64,000 nt of DNA from UMGS1975 sp959600905 (GTDB lineage: Bacteria; Bacillota; Clostridia; Christensenellales; QAND01): NCBI GenBank assembly GCA_959600905.1, contig CAUGNO010000004.1, forward strand, positions 1 through 64,000, given 5' to 3'. This document shows, piece by piece, positions 42,590-50,624 of the stretch. Positions within the stretch are counted from its first letter, which is position 1; every line of letters starts with the position of its first letter. Both the position numbers and the translations under genes were made by a program. The notes under the pieces were generated by a model, which ran no database searches, was not told the origin of the DNA, and saw nothing but the letters and a program-made list of their open reading frames with translations.

Positions 42590-43304
42590 GGTAGAAAATC
42601 TGCATAAGTATTTTGGCGACCTGGAGGTGTTAAAGGGCGTCAATGCTAAGATTGATAAATCCGAGGTCGTGTGTGTCATTGGGCCGTCGGGCAGCGGAAA
42701 GAGCACGTTTTTGCGCTGCTTGAATCTTTTGGAGGTGCCGACGGCCGGTAAGATCTACATTGACGGTATAGAGCTGATGGAGCACCAAAAAGAGATTGAT
42801 AAGTACAGACAAAAGGTCGGGATGGTGTTTCAGCAGTTTAACCTGTTTCCACATATGACGGTATTGAAAAATATCACGCTGGCGCCGGTCAAGGTGCTAG
42901 GTATGGAGCAGGACGCAGCGGATAAGCTGGCGGAGTCTTTGCTGGATCGTGTGGGCCTTTTGGATAAGAAAAACGAATTCCCGAACCGGCTTTCCGGGGG
43001 GCAAAAGCAGCGTGTGGCCATTGCACGGGCCCTGGCGATGAATCCTGAGATCATGCTCTTTGACGAGCCGACCAGCGCACTGGACCCAGAGATGGTAGGC
43101 GAGGTGCTGGAGGTTGTACGTCAACTTGCCGCAGAAGGGATGACGATGGTCATCGTAACCCATGAGATGGGCTTTGCCCGTGAGGTTGCCAATCGTGTCT
43201 TATTCATGGATGGGGGCATCATTGAAGAGGAAGGCACTCCGGCCGAAGTATTTGGCAACCCCAAAAGCCCACGTACCCAATCGTTTTTGAATAAAGTGCT
43301 GTAA
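42582..43304 (+). CDS. Amino-acid ABC transporter ATP-binding protein
   Basis: A 240-residue ATPase. Walker A is GPSGSGKST, the signature LSGGQKQRVAIARAL, Walker B IMLFDEPTSALD and the H-loop VTHEM. It belongs to the GlnQ/ArtP group. It starts at GTG overlapping the permease. It drives uptake with the two preceding gene products. Confidence 0.96.
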   Translation: MIKVENLHKYFGDLEVLKGVNAKIDKSEVVCVIGPSGSGKSTFLRCLNLLEVPTAGKIYIDGIELMEHQKEIDKYRQKVGMVFQQFNLFPHMTVLKNITLAPVKVLGMEQDAADKLAESLLDRVGLLDKKNEFPNRLSGGQKQRVAIARALAMNPEIMLFDEPTSALDPEMVGEVLEVVRQLAAEGMTMVIVTHEMGFAREVANRVLFMDGGIIEEEGTPAEVFGNPKSPRTQSFLNKVL

Positions 43305-43322
43305 AGCGGAAAGGAACAAACC

Positions 43323-43889
43323 ATGTCTGATGCACGCAACGTATATATCATCATATTTGTGATGCTGCTGCTTCCCATCGTATTTTATATGCTCCGCCGC
43401 CGTTTTCGCACCAAGGATACAAAGAAGAAGGCGCGATGCCTAGTCTATATGGCAGTGATGATTGTGGCGGCCGGCGGACTATGCTATGGTTTATATGCCT
43501 ATACCATCAAAACGCAACCGCTATTGGTAGCGGAACAAGCCGCTAAAGCCTTGTACCAAGCGGATGTAGAGGAACAGGATCCCAAAGCACTGCTGGTTGA
43601 AAAAAACTTGATGAAGGAAGATGGTGCCATTGCCGAGCAAGGACAGGGCGATTGGGCTCAGTTTGCCGGGGCTACCATCAATATGCCGGATAAGACCATT
43701 GAGCTGGATGGAGAGAAATACTATCCAATAGCGCTGGATATTCCGGGCTCTAGGGCCTTGGCGGCGATGAAGATACAAGAAGAGAAAGGGCATACCACTG
43801 TGGAGAGCATACAGGTGCTGTGGCCGGATCAGATCGGAGATAAGCTGGAAAGTATAACGTTTTTTGAATCAGGAACACTTCCTGATTAA
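43323..43889 (+). CDS. Membrane-anchored protein of unknown function
   Basis: A 188-residue protein. Two hydrophobic helices near residues 8-24 and 38-58 are followed by an outside domain of about 125 residues with no recognised motif (INMPDKTIELDGEKYYPIALDIPGS). It starts 18 bases after the ABC ATPase gene behind AAAGGAAC, so it is probably co-transcribed with the transporter. Function unknown. Confidence 0.68.
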   Translation: MSDARNVYIIIFVMLLLPIVFYMLRRRFRTKDTKKKARCLVYMAVMIVAAGGLCYGLYAYTIKTQPLLVAEQAAKALYQADVEEQDPKALLVEKNLMKEDGAIAEQGQGDWAQFAGATINMPDKTIELDGEKYYPIALDIPGSRALAAMKIQEEKGHTTVESIQVLWPDQIGDKLESITFFESGTLPD

Positions 43890-43920
43890 ATGAAAGGGCC
43901 TGCTAAGCGGGCCTTTTTAT
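43868..43920 (+). terminator. Tandem terminator hairpins
   Basis: AATCAGGAA-CAC-TTCCTGATT overlaps the stop codon. AAAGGGCC near 43894 and GGGCCTTTTT form a second hairpin with a U tract. Confidence 0.75.
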
Positions 43921-43973
43921 GTTTCACCTCCTGGGTGTGCGCAGCATAGCGTGCAATAAAGGGGGTGATATGG

Positions 43974-44501
43974 GTGCACAGCGTTTCCATCTTCATCTTA
44001 GCGCTTGCAACCAACCTGGATAACCTTTGTATCGGCATGGCGTATGGATGCCAGGGAAGGCTGATAGGCACTAGAATCAATGCGTGTATTGCCCTGATCT
44101 CCGGCCTGGTAAGCTTTGTCCTTTGCTGGGCGTCCTCCTTGTTTGCCGTAGAAATACAAAAAACGGCCAATCTATTGGGCGCTCTACTCTTGATTGCGAT
44201 GGGCATGTATACGCTTTTTTCTAAACATGACGCGCAGCAAATAACCTCTATTGGACGTACATCTGCCATGGCTTTGGGACTGACGCTGGCTGTAAACTGC
44301 ATCCCGGCGGCTTTGGGGGCAGGGCTCACAGGGTTGCCGCCGTTATGGCTAGGCGCTTCGATTGCAACATTCAGCTTTTTGACCGTTGGGTTGGGCAATT
44401 TGGCGGGATGCCGTGTGCGGGAGAAAATGACCACCCGGCTGTTGGATTCGGTGTCGGCAGCCTGTATGATTGGCATTGGAATCTTTGAAATATTTTGCTA
44501 A
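43974..44501 (+). CDS. YtaF/MntP-like membrane protein
   Basis: A 175-residue protein with six helices. ALATNLDNLCIGMAYG and LGLTLAVNCIPAALGAGLTG are the paired Asp/Asn motifs of the MntP/YtaF group of putative manganese exporters or sporulation proteins. Here the second repeat has Asn where many have Asp. The GTG start follows AAAGGGGG by eight bases; a GTG at 43965 overlaps that site. The single-copy membrane gene sits alone with its own terminator. Confidence 0.75.
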   Translation: MHSVSIFILALATNLDNLCIGMAYGCQGRLIGTRINACIALISGLVSFVLCWASSLFAVEIQKTANLLGALLLIAMGMYTLFSKHDAQQITSIGRTSAMALGLTLAVNCIPAALGAGLTGLPPLWLGASIATFSFLTVGLGNLAGCRVREKMTTRLLDSVSAACMIGIGIFEIFC

Positions 44502-44530
44502 AAAAGCAGCGGGATCACCGCTGCTTTTTT
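44500..44530. terminator. Bidirectional terminator
   Basis: AAAAAAGCAGCGG-GATCA-CCGCTGCTTTTTT between convergent genes. Confidence 0.85.
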
Positions 44531-45680
44531 ATGCATCGAAGACGAGTGTTGCCAATACAAGCTCTGAATGAGAGCCAAGGCGCAGGCGCGGCCCCCAGGT
44601 GCCATATCCAGAAGAGACGACAGCGGTGAAACGGCCGTGTTTCCATACCCCGAAATCCGTTTCAAACTGATGTCGTGTTAAAAGCGAGATGGGAAACATT
44701 TGTCCGCGGTGCGTATGGCCGGAAAACTGTACGTCCACCCCAGCATCCGCTGCCTGGACAAGCTGATTGGGCTGATGATCTACCAATAGAATGGGCTGTG
44801 CCAGATCGACGCCGTGGACGAGTTCCGCTACCGAAGCGCGCGGAGCACCAGCAGTTTTGGAAAATCCATAGTCGGCTCTGCCAATCAGGGTATAGGAATC
44901 CAAGATATGTACGGCGCTGTCGTGCAGCACAGAGAGCCCGCAGCGTTGGAAAAAGCGAATGGTCTCTTCGGTCGTAACACCACCGCGTACATCATGATTG
45001 CCGAGACAGATATAAACCCCATGCGGCGCATGCAAATCGGAAAGCACAGATTGAATTTTGTCGGCATCGTGCAGCCCCGGCAGGCCGGAATCCAGTAAAT
45101 CGCCGGCTATTAGAATCAGGTCTGGGGATAAATCTTGGAGGGCTTTGCACATTGCACGAAGCTGTTTTGCATCGATAGAAACGCCCAAATGCACATCCGA
45201 TACGAGCGCAACACGTAGAGAAGAAAGCGTGCCGGCCTTTTTATGAACGGGGATGGTATAGCGTGTTACACGCGGCCTAACGGCACACAGCGTCCCCCAA
45301 ATCAACAAAAGGGAAACAGTTGCAAGAATAGCCAAAGAAGCGTAAAACAGCAAATAGGGTGGAAATACGAGGCCTCCTAGCAGGAAGAGGAGACGCAGCA
45401 CATCCAACCCCACGAACCCCAAAAGTAAAGGAAGAAGCGCTCCGGCCCAATGACCGCCTACCGCAATGAGAAAGCGCCGAAGCCATAGCGGCCATTTGCG
45501 TGCATTATGCCCTACCTGGAAAGAACCACCCAAAAACAGCATCAAGCATGCTAAAATCCAGAGAGGAAAGCGGCAAACTGGCGCCAGCACCCATGTATAT
45601 AAGCGAAACCCCAAATAAAAATGGGAAAGCGCAAACGCCACCCAAAAGGAGATTGTTACGGTACGTCCCAAACTTGTCAC
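44529..45680 (-). CDS. Membrane-anchored metallophosphoesterase
   Basis: A 383-residue protein. About four hydrophobic helices (residues 10-125) are followed by a calcineurin-like phosphoesterase. Motifs are LVSDVHLG, LILIAGDLLDSG, LGNHDVRGG and the final VQFSGHTHRGQ with metal-binding His. The family is YkuE/YaeI-like and may act on lipid-linked phosphates. The start is GTG (or TTG three codons later). Monocistronic; divergent from the hydrogenase operon across a long intergenic region. Confidence 0.88.
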   Translation of the reverse strand: MTSLGRTVTISFWVAFALSHFYLGFRLYTWVLAPVCRFPLWILACLMLFLGGSFQVGHNARKWPLWLRRFLIAVGGHWAGALLPLLLGFVGLDVLRLLFLLGGLVFPPYLLFYASLAILATVSLLLIWGTLCAVRPRVTRYTIPVHKKAGTLSSLRVALVSDVHLGVSIDAKQLRAMCKALQDLSPDLILIAGDLLDSGLPGLHDADKIQSVLSDLHAPHGVYICLGNHDVRGGVTTEETIRFFQRCGLSVLHDSAVHILDSYTLIGRADYGFSKTAGAPRASVAELVHGVDLAQPILLVDHQPNQLVQAADAGVDVQFSGHTHRGQMFPISLLTRHQFETDFGVWKHGRFTAVVSSGYGTWGPRLRLGSHSELVLATLVFDA

Positions 45681-46179
45681 CCTTTATCCAAATTATATAG
45701 GACATAAAAATTTCTTAAGCTACGCTTATTTTAGCACAGGGAGCATGAGAGGTTCAATAAAATCCGGTTCGGTAAAAAAAGGCAAAGGGTAAAGGCCGGC
45801 ATGTGATCATACCGGCCTTTGAAGGGATTGTATAGAGAAACGAGGAAGTGATGTTCTTCACTGTCGAAACTGACAGTCTGCACGGCATTTGTCGCTCAAA
45901 TGCCGGCTATATAAACGGCATTTGGCATAGCCTTGCCGCTCAAACGAACATAGTCTAGCAAGGCTGACAAAAATCGTCAAACACAAAAATGAAAAAAAGA
46001 AAAATTTTCCAAAAGATATTACATTATAAATACGGTATGAAAAATAACGGTGAAAATATTCTGAAACATAGTTTTTACAAAGATTTTATACGATAATTGT
46101 GTAAAGGGAATTGCATTATTTAATACGGTTTGATAAAATAATTCGACAAATTTTACACAATCTTTTGGGAGGGAATGGC
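45681..46179. other. Long intergenic region upstream of hydCBA with structured repeats
   Basis: No gene is visible in these 499 bases. They hold a palindrome near 45796-45827 (AAAGGCCGG...CCGGCCTTT), an ACTGTC-GACAGT hairpin (45860-45877), and CGGCATTT...AAATGCCG (45884-45905). AGCCTTGC and GCAAGGCT (near 45939-45964) form another stem. Two related words TTGTCGCTCAAA and TTGCCGCTCAAA repeat. Two TGTCGAA-type motifs and the hydC promoter lie further downstream. Confidence 0.55.
46096..46161. promoter_or_regulatory. Distant dyad upstream of hydC
   Basis: ATTGTGTAAA (46096-46105) and TTTACACAAT (46152-46161) are perfect inverted copies 46 bases apart, the second just before the hydC ribosome site. 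Each half looks like a Rex half-site (TTGTG), so this may be a looped operator or an mRNA stem. Confidence 0.4.
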
Positions 46180-46656
46180 ATGAACGATTCCTTTGACGCA
46201 AAGCAAATGGATGAAATTCTGGCAAAGCATGGCAGACAAGCAAGCAATATCATCGCCATCCTGCAAGATGTGCAGGAGACTTACCGGTATCTACCCAGGG
46301 AAATTTTCCCCTATCTTTCCAAAGAACTGGGAATGACGACGGCCAACATTTACAGCGTGGCTACGTTTTACGAAAACTTTTCGTTGGAACCAAAGGGAAA
46401 ATATGTGATCAAGGTATGCAATGGGACTGCCTGTCACGTTCGCAAGTCCATTCCGATCTTGGAAAAGCTGCGTGAGACTTTGAACCTAAAGGAAGGGCAG
46501 GCAACAACGGATGATTTTGTCTTTACGGTAGAGACGGTATCCTGTCTGGGTGCCTGTGGTTTAGCGCCGGTGCTGATGGTCAACGATGCAGTGCATCCGT
46601 CTATGACGCCGGAAAAAGTGGTGGCCTTGGTGCAAGAACTGCGGGAGGGAAAATGA
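46180..46656 (+). CDS. hydC: Bifurcating [FeFe]-hydrogenase gamma subunit (NuoE-like)
   Basis: A 158-residue thioredoxin-like [2Fe-2S] protein. The cluster cysteines lie in VCNGTACHVRKS (two) and VSCLGACGLAP (two), as in NuoE/HydC. It shuttles electrons between the flavin subunit and the catalytic subunit. The start follows GGGAGGG and an ATG further upstream is ignored. It is the first of three genes coding a trimeric NADH/ferredoxin-dependent hydrogenase. Overlap with the next gene is four bases. Confidence 0.92.
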   Translation: MNDSFDAKQMDEILAKHGRQASNIIAILQDVQETYRYLPREIFPYLSKELGMTTANIYSVATFYENFSLEPKGKYVIKVCNGTACHVRKSIPILEKLRETLNLKEGQATTDDFVFTVETVSCLGACGLAPVLMVNDAVHPSMTPEKVVALVQELREGK

Positions 46657-48536
46657 TGATGAGATTCCAAAACAGGCAGGAACTGGATCAGGCGCGCGTT
46701 GCGTACAAAAAAGCGTTGGATCTGGAAACCAAGAAAATCTTGATATGTGCAGGGACCGGTTGTGTGGCCGGCGGTTCGCTGAAAATTTATGATAGATTCT
46801 TAGAGCTGATGCAGGAACGCGGCATTCGCTGCGAAGTACGCTTGGAAAAAGAGCCGCACGACGAATCTATCGGCCTGAAAAAAAGCGGCTGCCACGGCTT
46901 TTGTGAAATGGGGCCGTTGGTTCGCTTGGAGCCGGGCGGATACCTGTATATCAAGGTAAAGCCGGAAGATTGTGAAGAGATTCTGGAGAAAACCGTGCTG
47001 GGTGGGGAATACATCGAGCGCCTTGCGTATAAGAAAAACGGGCAGGTCTATCGCCAGCAGGAAGAAATTCCTTTCTATAAAAAGCAAACGCGTAATGTAT
47101 TGGAGCACTGCGGCCATATCGATGCCAATTCCTTGGAAGAATATTTGGCACTGGGTGGATATAGTGCGTTTGAAAAAGCGCTGTTCGATATGAGCGGCGA
47201 AGAGGTCGTAGAACAGGTGGAAAAGGCAAACCTGCGCGGCCGCGGCGGCGGCGGCTACCCGACGGGCCGTAAATGGGCACAGGTAAGAAGACAGAACAGC
47301 GATGAAAAATACATCGTATGTAATGGCGACGAGGGCGATCCCGGCGCCTTTATGGATCGCAGTATCATGGAGGGCGATCCGCACCGTATGCTGGAAGGCA
47401 TGATGATTGCCGGTATCGCAGTGGGCGCTAACAAAGGCTATATCTATGTGCGCGCAGAATATCCGTTGGCGGTTTCCCGTCTGCAAACCGCCATCGAACA
47501 GGCGGAAGCATACGGCCTGCTTGGCGAAAATATTTTAGGCAGTGGCCATAACTTTACCATTCAGATCAACCGTGGCGCAGGGGCGTTTGTCTGCGGAGAG
47601 GGCTCTGCCTTGACGGCCTCTATCGAAGGTAAGCGCGGCATGCCGCGCGTAAAGCCGCCTCGCACAGTAGAACAGGGCCTATTTGGCAAGCCGACGGTAC
47701 TAAATAACGTAGAGACGTTTGCCAATGTGCCGCCCATCATTTTGAAGGGTGCCGAGGAGTTTTTGAAGATCGGTACGCCGACAAGCCCCGGCACAAAGGC
47801 ATTTGCTTTGACCGGCAATATCGAAAACACCGGGCTGATCGAGGTGCCGATGGGCACGACGCTGCGCGAGATCATTTACGATATTGGCGGCGGTATCCGT
47901 GGCGGCAAGCAGCTAAAGGCTGTGCAGATCGGCGGCCCGTCGGGCGGATGTTTGACGACAAAGCATTTGGATCTGCCTCTGGACTTCGATTCTTTGAAAA
48001 AGGTAAATGCCATGATTGGCTCCGGCGGTATGGTGGTGATGGATGAAAACAGCTGTATGGTGGAAGTGGCTAGGTTCTTTATGAGCTTTACGCAGAATGA
48101 ATCCTGCGGCAAGTGCGTACCTTGCCGGGAAGGCACCAAGCGGATGCTGGAAATTTTGGGACGCATTGTAGCAGGCAAAGGACAGCCGGATGATATCGAT
48201 CTGCTGATGGAGTTGGCGCAGACTGTTTCCGCCACCGCGCTGTGCGGCCTTGGCAAGAGTGCAGGCAACCCGGTAGTCAGCACGATAGAGAATTTCCGCG
48301 ATGAGTACGAAGCGCATGTTTTTGACCATAACTGCCCGGCCAAACAGTGCCAGAAGCTGAAGAAATTCACCATTGATCCTGAAAAGTGCCGCGGCTGCTC
48401 AAAATGTTCCCGCCTATGTCCGGTGGGTGCTATTTCTGGGGAGATCAAAAAGCCCTTTGTCATCGATCAGGAAAAATGTATCAAATGCGGTACCTGCATA
48501 GAATCGTGCGCCTTTGCGGCCATCAGGGAGGAATGA
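46653..48536 (+). CDS. hydB: Bifurcating [FeFe]-hydrogenase beta subunit (NuoF-like)
   Basis: A 627-residue flavin subunit. Residues 1-120 are a thioredoxin-like [2Fe-2S] domain (ICAGTGCVAGG). The FMN/NADH domain has LRGRGGGGYPTGRKW and NGDEGDPGAFMD near 190-230, then the SLBB region. A [4Fe-4S] motif ESCGKCVPCREG follows. The C-terminus adds two ferredoxin motifs CRGCSKCSRLCPVGA and CIKCGTCIESCAFAA. NADH is oxidised here. The architecture matches Thermotoga-type HydB. Confidence 0.95.
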   Translation: MMMRFQNRQELDQARVAYKKALDLETKKILICAGTGCVAGGSLKIYDRFLELMQERGIRCEVRLEKEPHDESIGLKKSGCHGFCEMGPLVRLEPGGYLYIKVKPEDCEEILEKTVLGGEYIERLAYKKNGQVYRQQEEIPFYKKQTRNVLEHCGHIDANSLEEYLALGGYSAFEKALFDMSGEEVVEQVEKANLRGRGGGGYPTGRKWAQVRRQNSDEKYIVCNGDEGDPGAFMDRSIMEGDPHRMLEGMMIAGIAVGANKGYIYVRAEYPLAVSRLQTAIEQAEAYGLLGENILGSGHNFTIQINRGAGAFVCGEGSALTASIEGKRGMPRVKPPRTVEQGLFGKPTVLNNVETFANVPPIILKGAEEFLKIGTPTSPGTKAFALTGNIENTGLIEVPMGTTLREIIYDIGGGIRGGKQLKAVQIGGPSGGCLTTKHLDLPLDFDSLKKVNAMIGSGGMVVMDENSCMVEVARFFMSFTQNESCGKCVPCREGTKRMLEILGRIVAGKGQPDDIDLLMELAQTVSATALCGLGKSAGNPVVSTIENFRDEYEAHVFDHNCPAKQCQKLKKFTIDPEKCRGCSKCSRLCPVGAISGEIKKPFVIDQEKCIKCGTCIESCAFAAIREE

Positions 48537-48540
48537 GAAG

Positions 48541-50232
48541 ATGAGCGGACAATTTATGATGATCGACAACATGCCGGTGGAGATCAACGGAGAAAAGAAT
48601 CTATTGGATCTGATCCGTAAAACCGGGATCGAGCTGCCAACATTCTGCTATTATTCCGAACTATCCGTATACGGCGCCTGCCGGATGTGTATGGTGGAAA
48701 ACAGCAGAGGCGGTATGGAAGCGGCTTGCTCTACGCCGCCGCGTGCGGGGATGGAAATCTATACCAACACGCCAAAGCTTCGGAAATATCGCAAGATGAT
48801 TTTGGAGCTGCTGCTCTCCAATCATTGCAGCTCTTGCACGACTTGTGAGAAAAACGGAGATTGCCGCCTACAGGAGCTGGCCAAGCGGTTTGGCATCGAC
48901 AGGCTGCGTTTTGAAAAGCCGGAGGAGAAGAAGGATAGGATCGACGATTCTTCGCCGTCTATTTTCCGGGACCCTACCAAATGTATTTTGTGCGGTGACT
49001 GTGTGCGTATGTGCAACGAGGTGCAAAATGTAGGGGCGATTGATTTTGCGTTCCGCGGCTCTAAGATGGAAGTCATGCCTGCATTCAACGAGCCTATTGC
49101 AAACACCAATTGCATCGGGTGCGGACAATGCTCGGCTGTGTGCCCGACAGGGGCCATCGTGGTGAAAAACGATACGCAGAAAGTATGGAATGCATTGAGC
49201 GATCCCAATACCAAGGTTATCGCGCAGATTGCGCCCGCCGTGCGTGTGGGCATTGGCCAGGACTTGGGCGCCAAGATTGGGGAAAATACCATGGGGCAGA
49301 TTGTGGCTGCGCTGCGTAAGATGGGCTTTGATTTGGTCTTTGATACTGTTACGGGTGCGGACTTGACCGTGCTGGAGGAATCCAATGAGTTTTTGGATCG
49401 CGTAAAAAATGGAGGGAAGCTGCCGCTGTTCACGTCCTGTTGCCCGGGATGGATCAAGCATGCGGAATTCAAACATCCTGAGTTGATGGAAAATATCTCT
49501 TCTTGCAAATCTCCGATGCAGATGTTTGGGTCTGTCATCAAGGAATTCTATAAGGATGATGAGAAAAAGATCGTCAATGTAGCCATTATGCCTTGTACGG
49601 CGAAAAAAGGAGAGGCAGCCCGGGATGAATTCAAGGTAAACGGAGAACCGGTCATCGATTATGTCATTACGACGCAGGAACTTATCAAGATGATCCGCGA
49701 GGCCAACATTGCCTTTACCGAGCTGTTGCCGGAAGCTGTCGATCTACCGTTTGGCATCAACAGCGGCGCAGGCGTTATTTTTGGCGTAACGGGTGGGGTA
49801 ACAGAAGCGGTGCTTCGCTATCTCATGGCAGACCAGCCCGCAGCTAATTTGCATCAAATTGCCTTTACCGGTGTGCGTGGGCTCAAGGGTGTAAAGGAAT
49901 GTACGGTGGATTACAACGGCATTCAGGTAAACATCGCCATTGTCAATGGCCTGAAAAATGCGGATGAGTTGATTGAGAAGATACAGTCCGGCGAAAAGCA
50001 GTATCATTTTGTAGAGGTCATGGCATGCCCCAACGGCTGCGTATGCGGCGGCGGACAGCCCTATGCATTCCGCAGGGCCGGCCAGCGCCGGGCAGATGGC
50101 CTATATGAGGCGGATCGCCTGAGCTATATCAAGACTTCCCAGCAAAATACGACGGTACAGGATCTGTACAAGGGCTTGCTCAAAGGAAAAGAACATGAGC
50201 TGCTGCATGTGCATTATCACGGCGCGAAATAA
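48541..50232 (+). CDS. hydA: [FeFe]-hydrogenase catalytic subunit
   Basis: A 563-residue H2-forming enzyme. The N-terminal [2Fe-2S] domain (CYYSELSVYGACRMC), a His-Cys3 [4Fe-4S] motif (HCSSCTTCEKNGDC) and two ferredoxin clusters (CILCGDCVRMC; CIGCGQCSAVCP) lead to the H-cluster. The three H-cluster motifs are TSCCPGW, MPCTAKKGE and MACPNGCVCGGGQP. With HydC and HydB it couples NADH and reduced ferredoxin oxidation to H2 production. The start follows GGAGG. The HydE/F/G maturases are not in the window. Confidence 0.96.
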   Translation: MSGQFMMIDNMPVEINGEKNLLDLIRKTGIELPTFCYYSELSVYGACRMCMVENSRGGMEAACSTPPRAGMEIYTNTPKLRKYRKMILELLLSNHCSSCTTCEKNGDCRLQELAKRFGIDRLRFEKPEEKKDRIDDSSPSIFRDPTKCILCGDCVRMCNEVQNVGAIDFAFRGSKMEVMPAFNEPIANTNCIGCGQCSAVCPTGAIVVKNDTQKVWNALSDPNTKVIAQIAPAVRVGIGQDLGAKIGENTMGQIVAALRKMGFDLVFDTVTGADLTVLEESNEFLDRVKNGGKLPLFTSCCPGWIKHAEFKHPELMENISSCKSPMQMFGSVIKEFYKDDEKKIVNVAIMPCTAKKGEAARDEFKVNGEPVIDYVITTQELIKMIREANIAFTELLPEAVDLPFGINSGAGVIFGVTGGVTEAVLRYLMADQPAANLHQIAFTGVRGLKGVKECTVDYNGIQVNIAIVNGLKNADELIEKIQSGEKQYHFVEVMACPNGCVCGGGQPYAFRRAGQRRADGLYEADRLSYIKTSQQNTTVQDLYKGLLKGKEHELLHVHYHGAK

Positions 50233-50250
50233 GCACGGATACGCATAGAA

Positions 50251-50278
50251 CAGGCGCGCCATTGGGCGCGTCTGTTTT
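50251..50278 (+). terminator. Terminator of hydCBA
   Basis: GGCGCGCC-ATT-GGGCGCGTC followed by TGTTTTGCTTT. Confidence 0.7.
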
Positions 50279-50295
50279 GCTTTGCGAAATGGGAA

Positions 50296-50324
50296 TTGAA
50301 ATTTTGCCTTTTTTTCTGTATTCT
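50296..50324 (+). promoter_or_regulatory. Promoter of the sensory hydrogenase operon
   Basis: -35 TTGAAA and -10 TATTCT with a 17-base T-rich spacer, after the hydA terminator. The four-gene operon and its 3' RNA probably start here. Confidence 0.6.
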
Positions 50325-50357
50325 GTATGATGAAAAATATAGAAAGTAGGGATAGGC

Positions 50358-50606
50358 TTGGTAGAAATTACCGTTTGTGTGGGGAGTACCTGCCATGTAA
50401 AGGGCTCCTATGGCGTAGCGGAAGCGTTCAAAAAAGAGATCGAAGCCCAACACTTGGGCGATAAAGTAGCGTTAAAGGCAGATTTTTGCATGGGAGACTG
50501 CGTCAATGGCGTATGCGTGAAAATCGGCGAAGAAAAGTTGACGCATGTGGTGCCTGAGGACGTCCCAAGCTTGATGAAAGGGAAGGTATTGCCTTTAACC
50601 AAATGA
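50358..50606 (+). CDS. Thioredoxin-like [2Fe-2S] ferredoxin
   Basis: An 82-residue NuoE-type ferredoxin. Cluster cysteines are CVGSTCHVKGS near residue 7-12 and CMGDCVNGVC near 44-53. It starts at TTG after AAGTAGGGA. It is the first gene of the operon and probably donates electrons to, or takes them from, the sensory hydrogenase encoded next. Confidence 0.85.
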   Translation: MVEITVCVGSTCHVKGSYGVAEAFKKEIEAQHLGDKVALKADFCMGDCVNGVCVKIGEEKLTHVVPEDVPSLMKGKVLPLTK

Positions 50607-50624
50607 GAGAGGGGAGGCGCATAG

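Noticed and set aside
41762..42706. 314-codon minus-strand reading frame across the ABC permease gene
   Set aside because: It is antisense to conserved permease and ATPase genes and shows low-complexity His/Gln-rich sequence.
50285..50301. AAATGGG next to the sensory operon -35 as guide target (complement of CCCATTT in the 3' RNA)
   Set aside because: Only seven bases match and they lie outside the most likely guide stretch.
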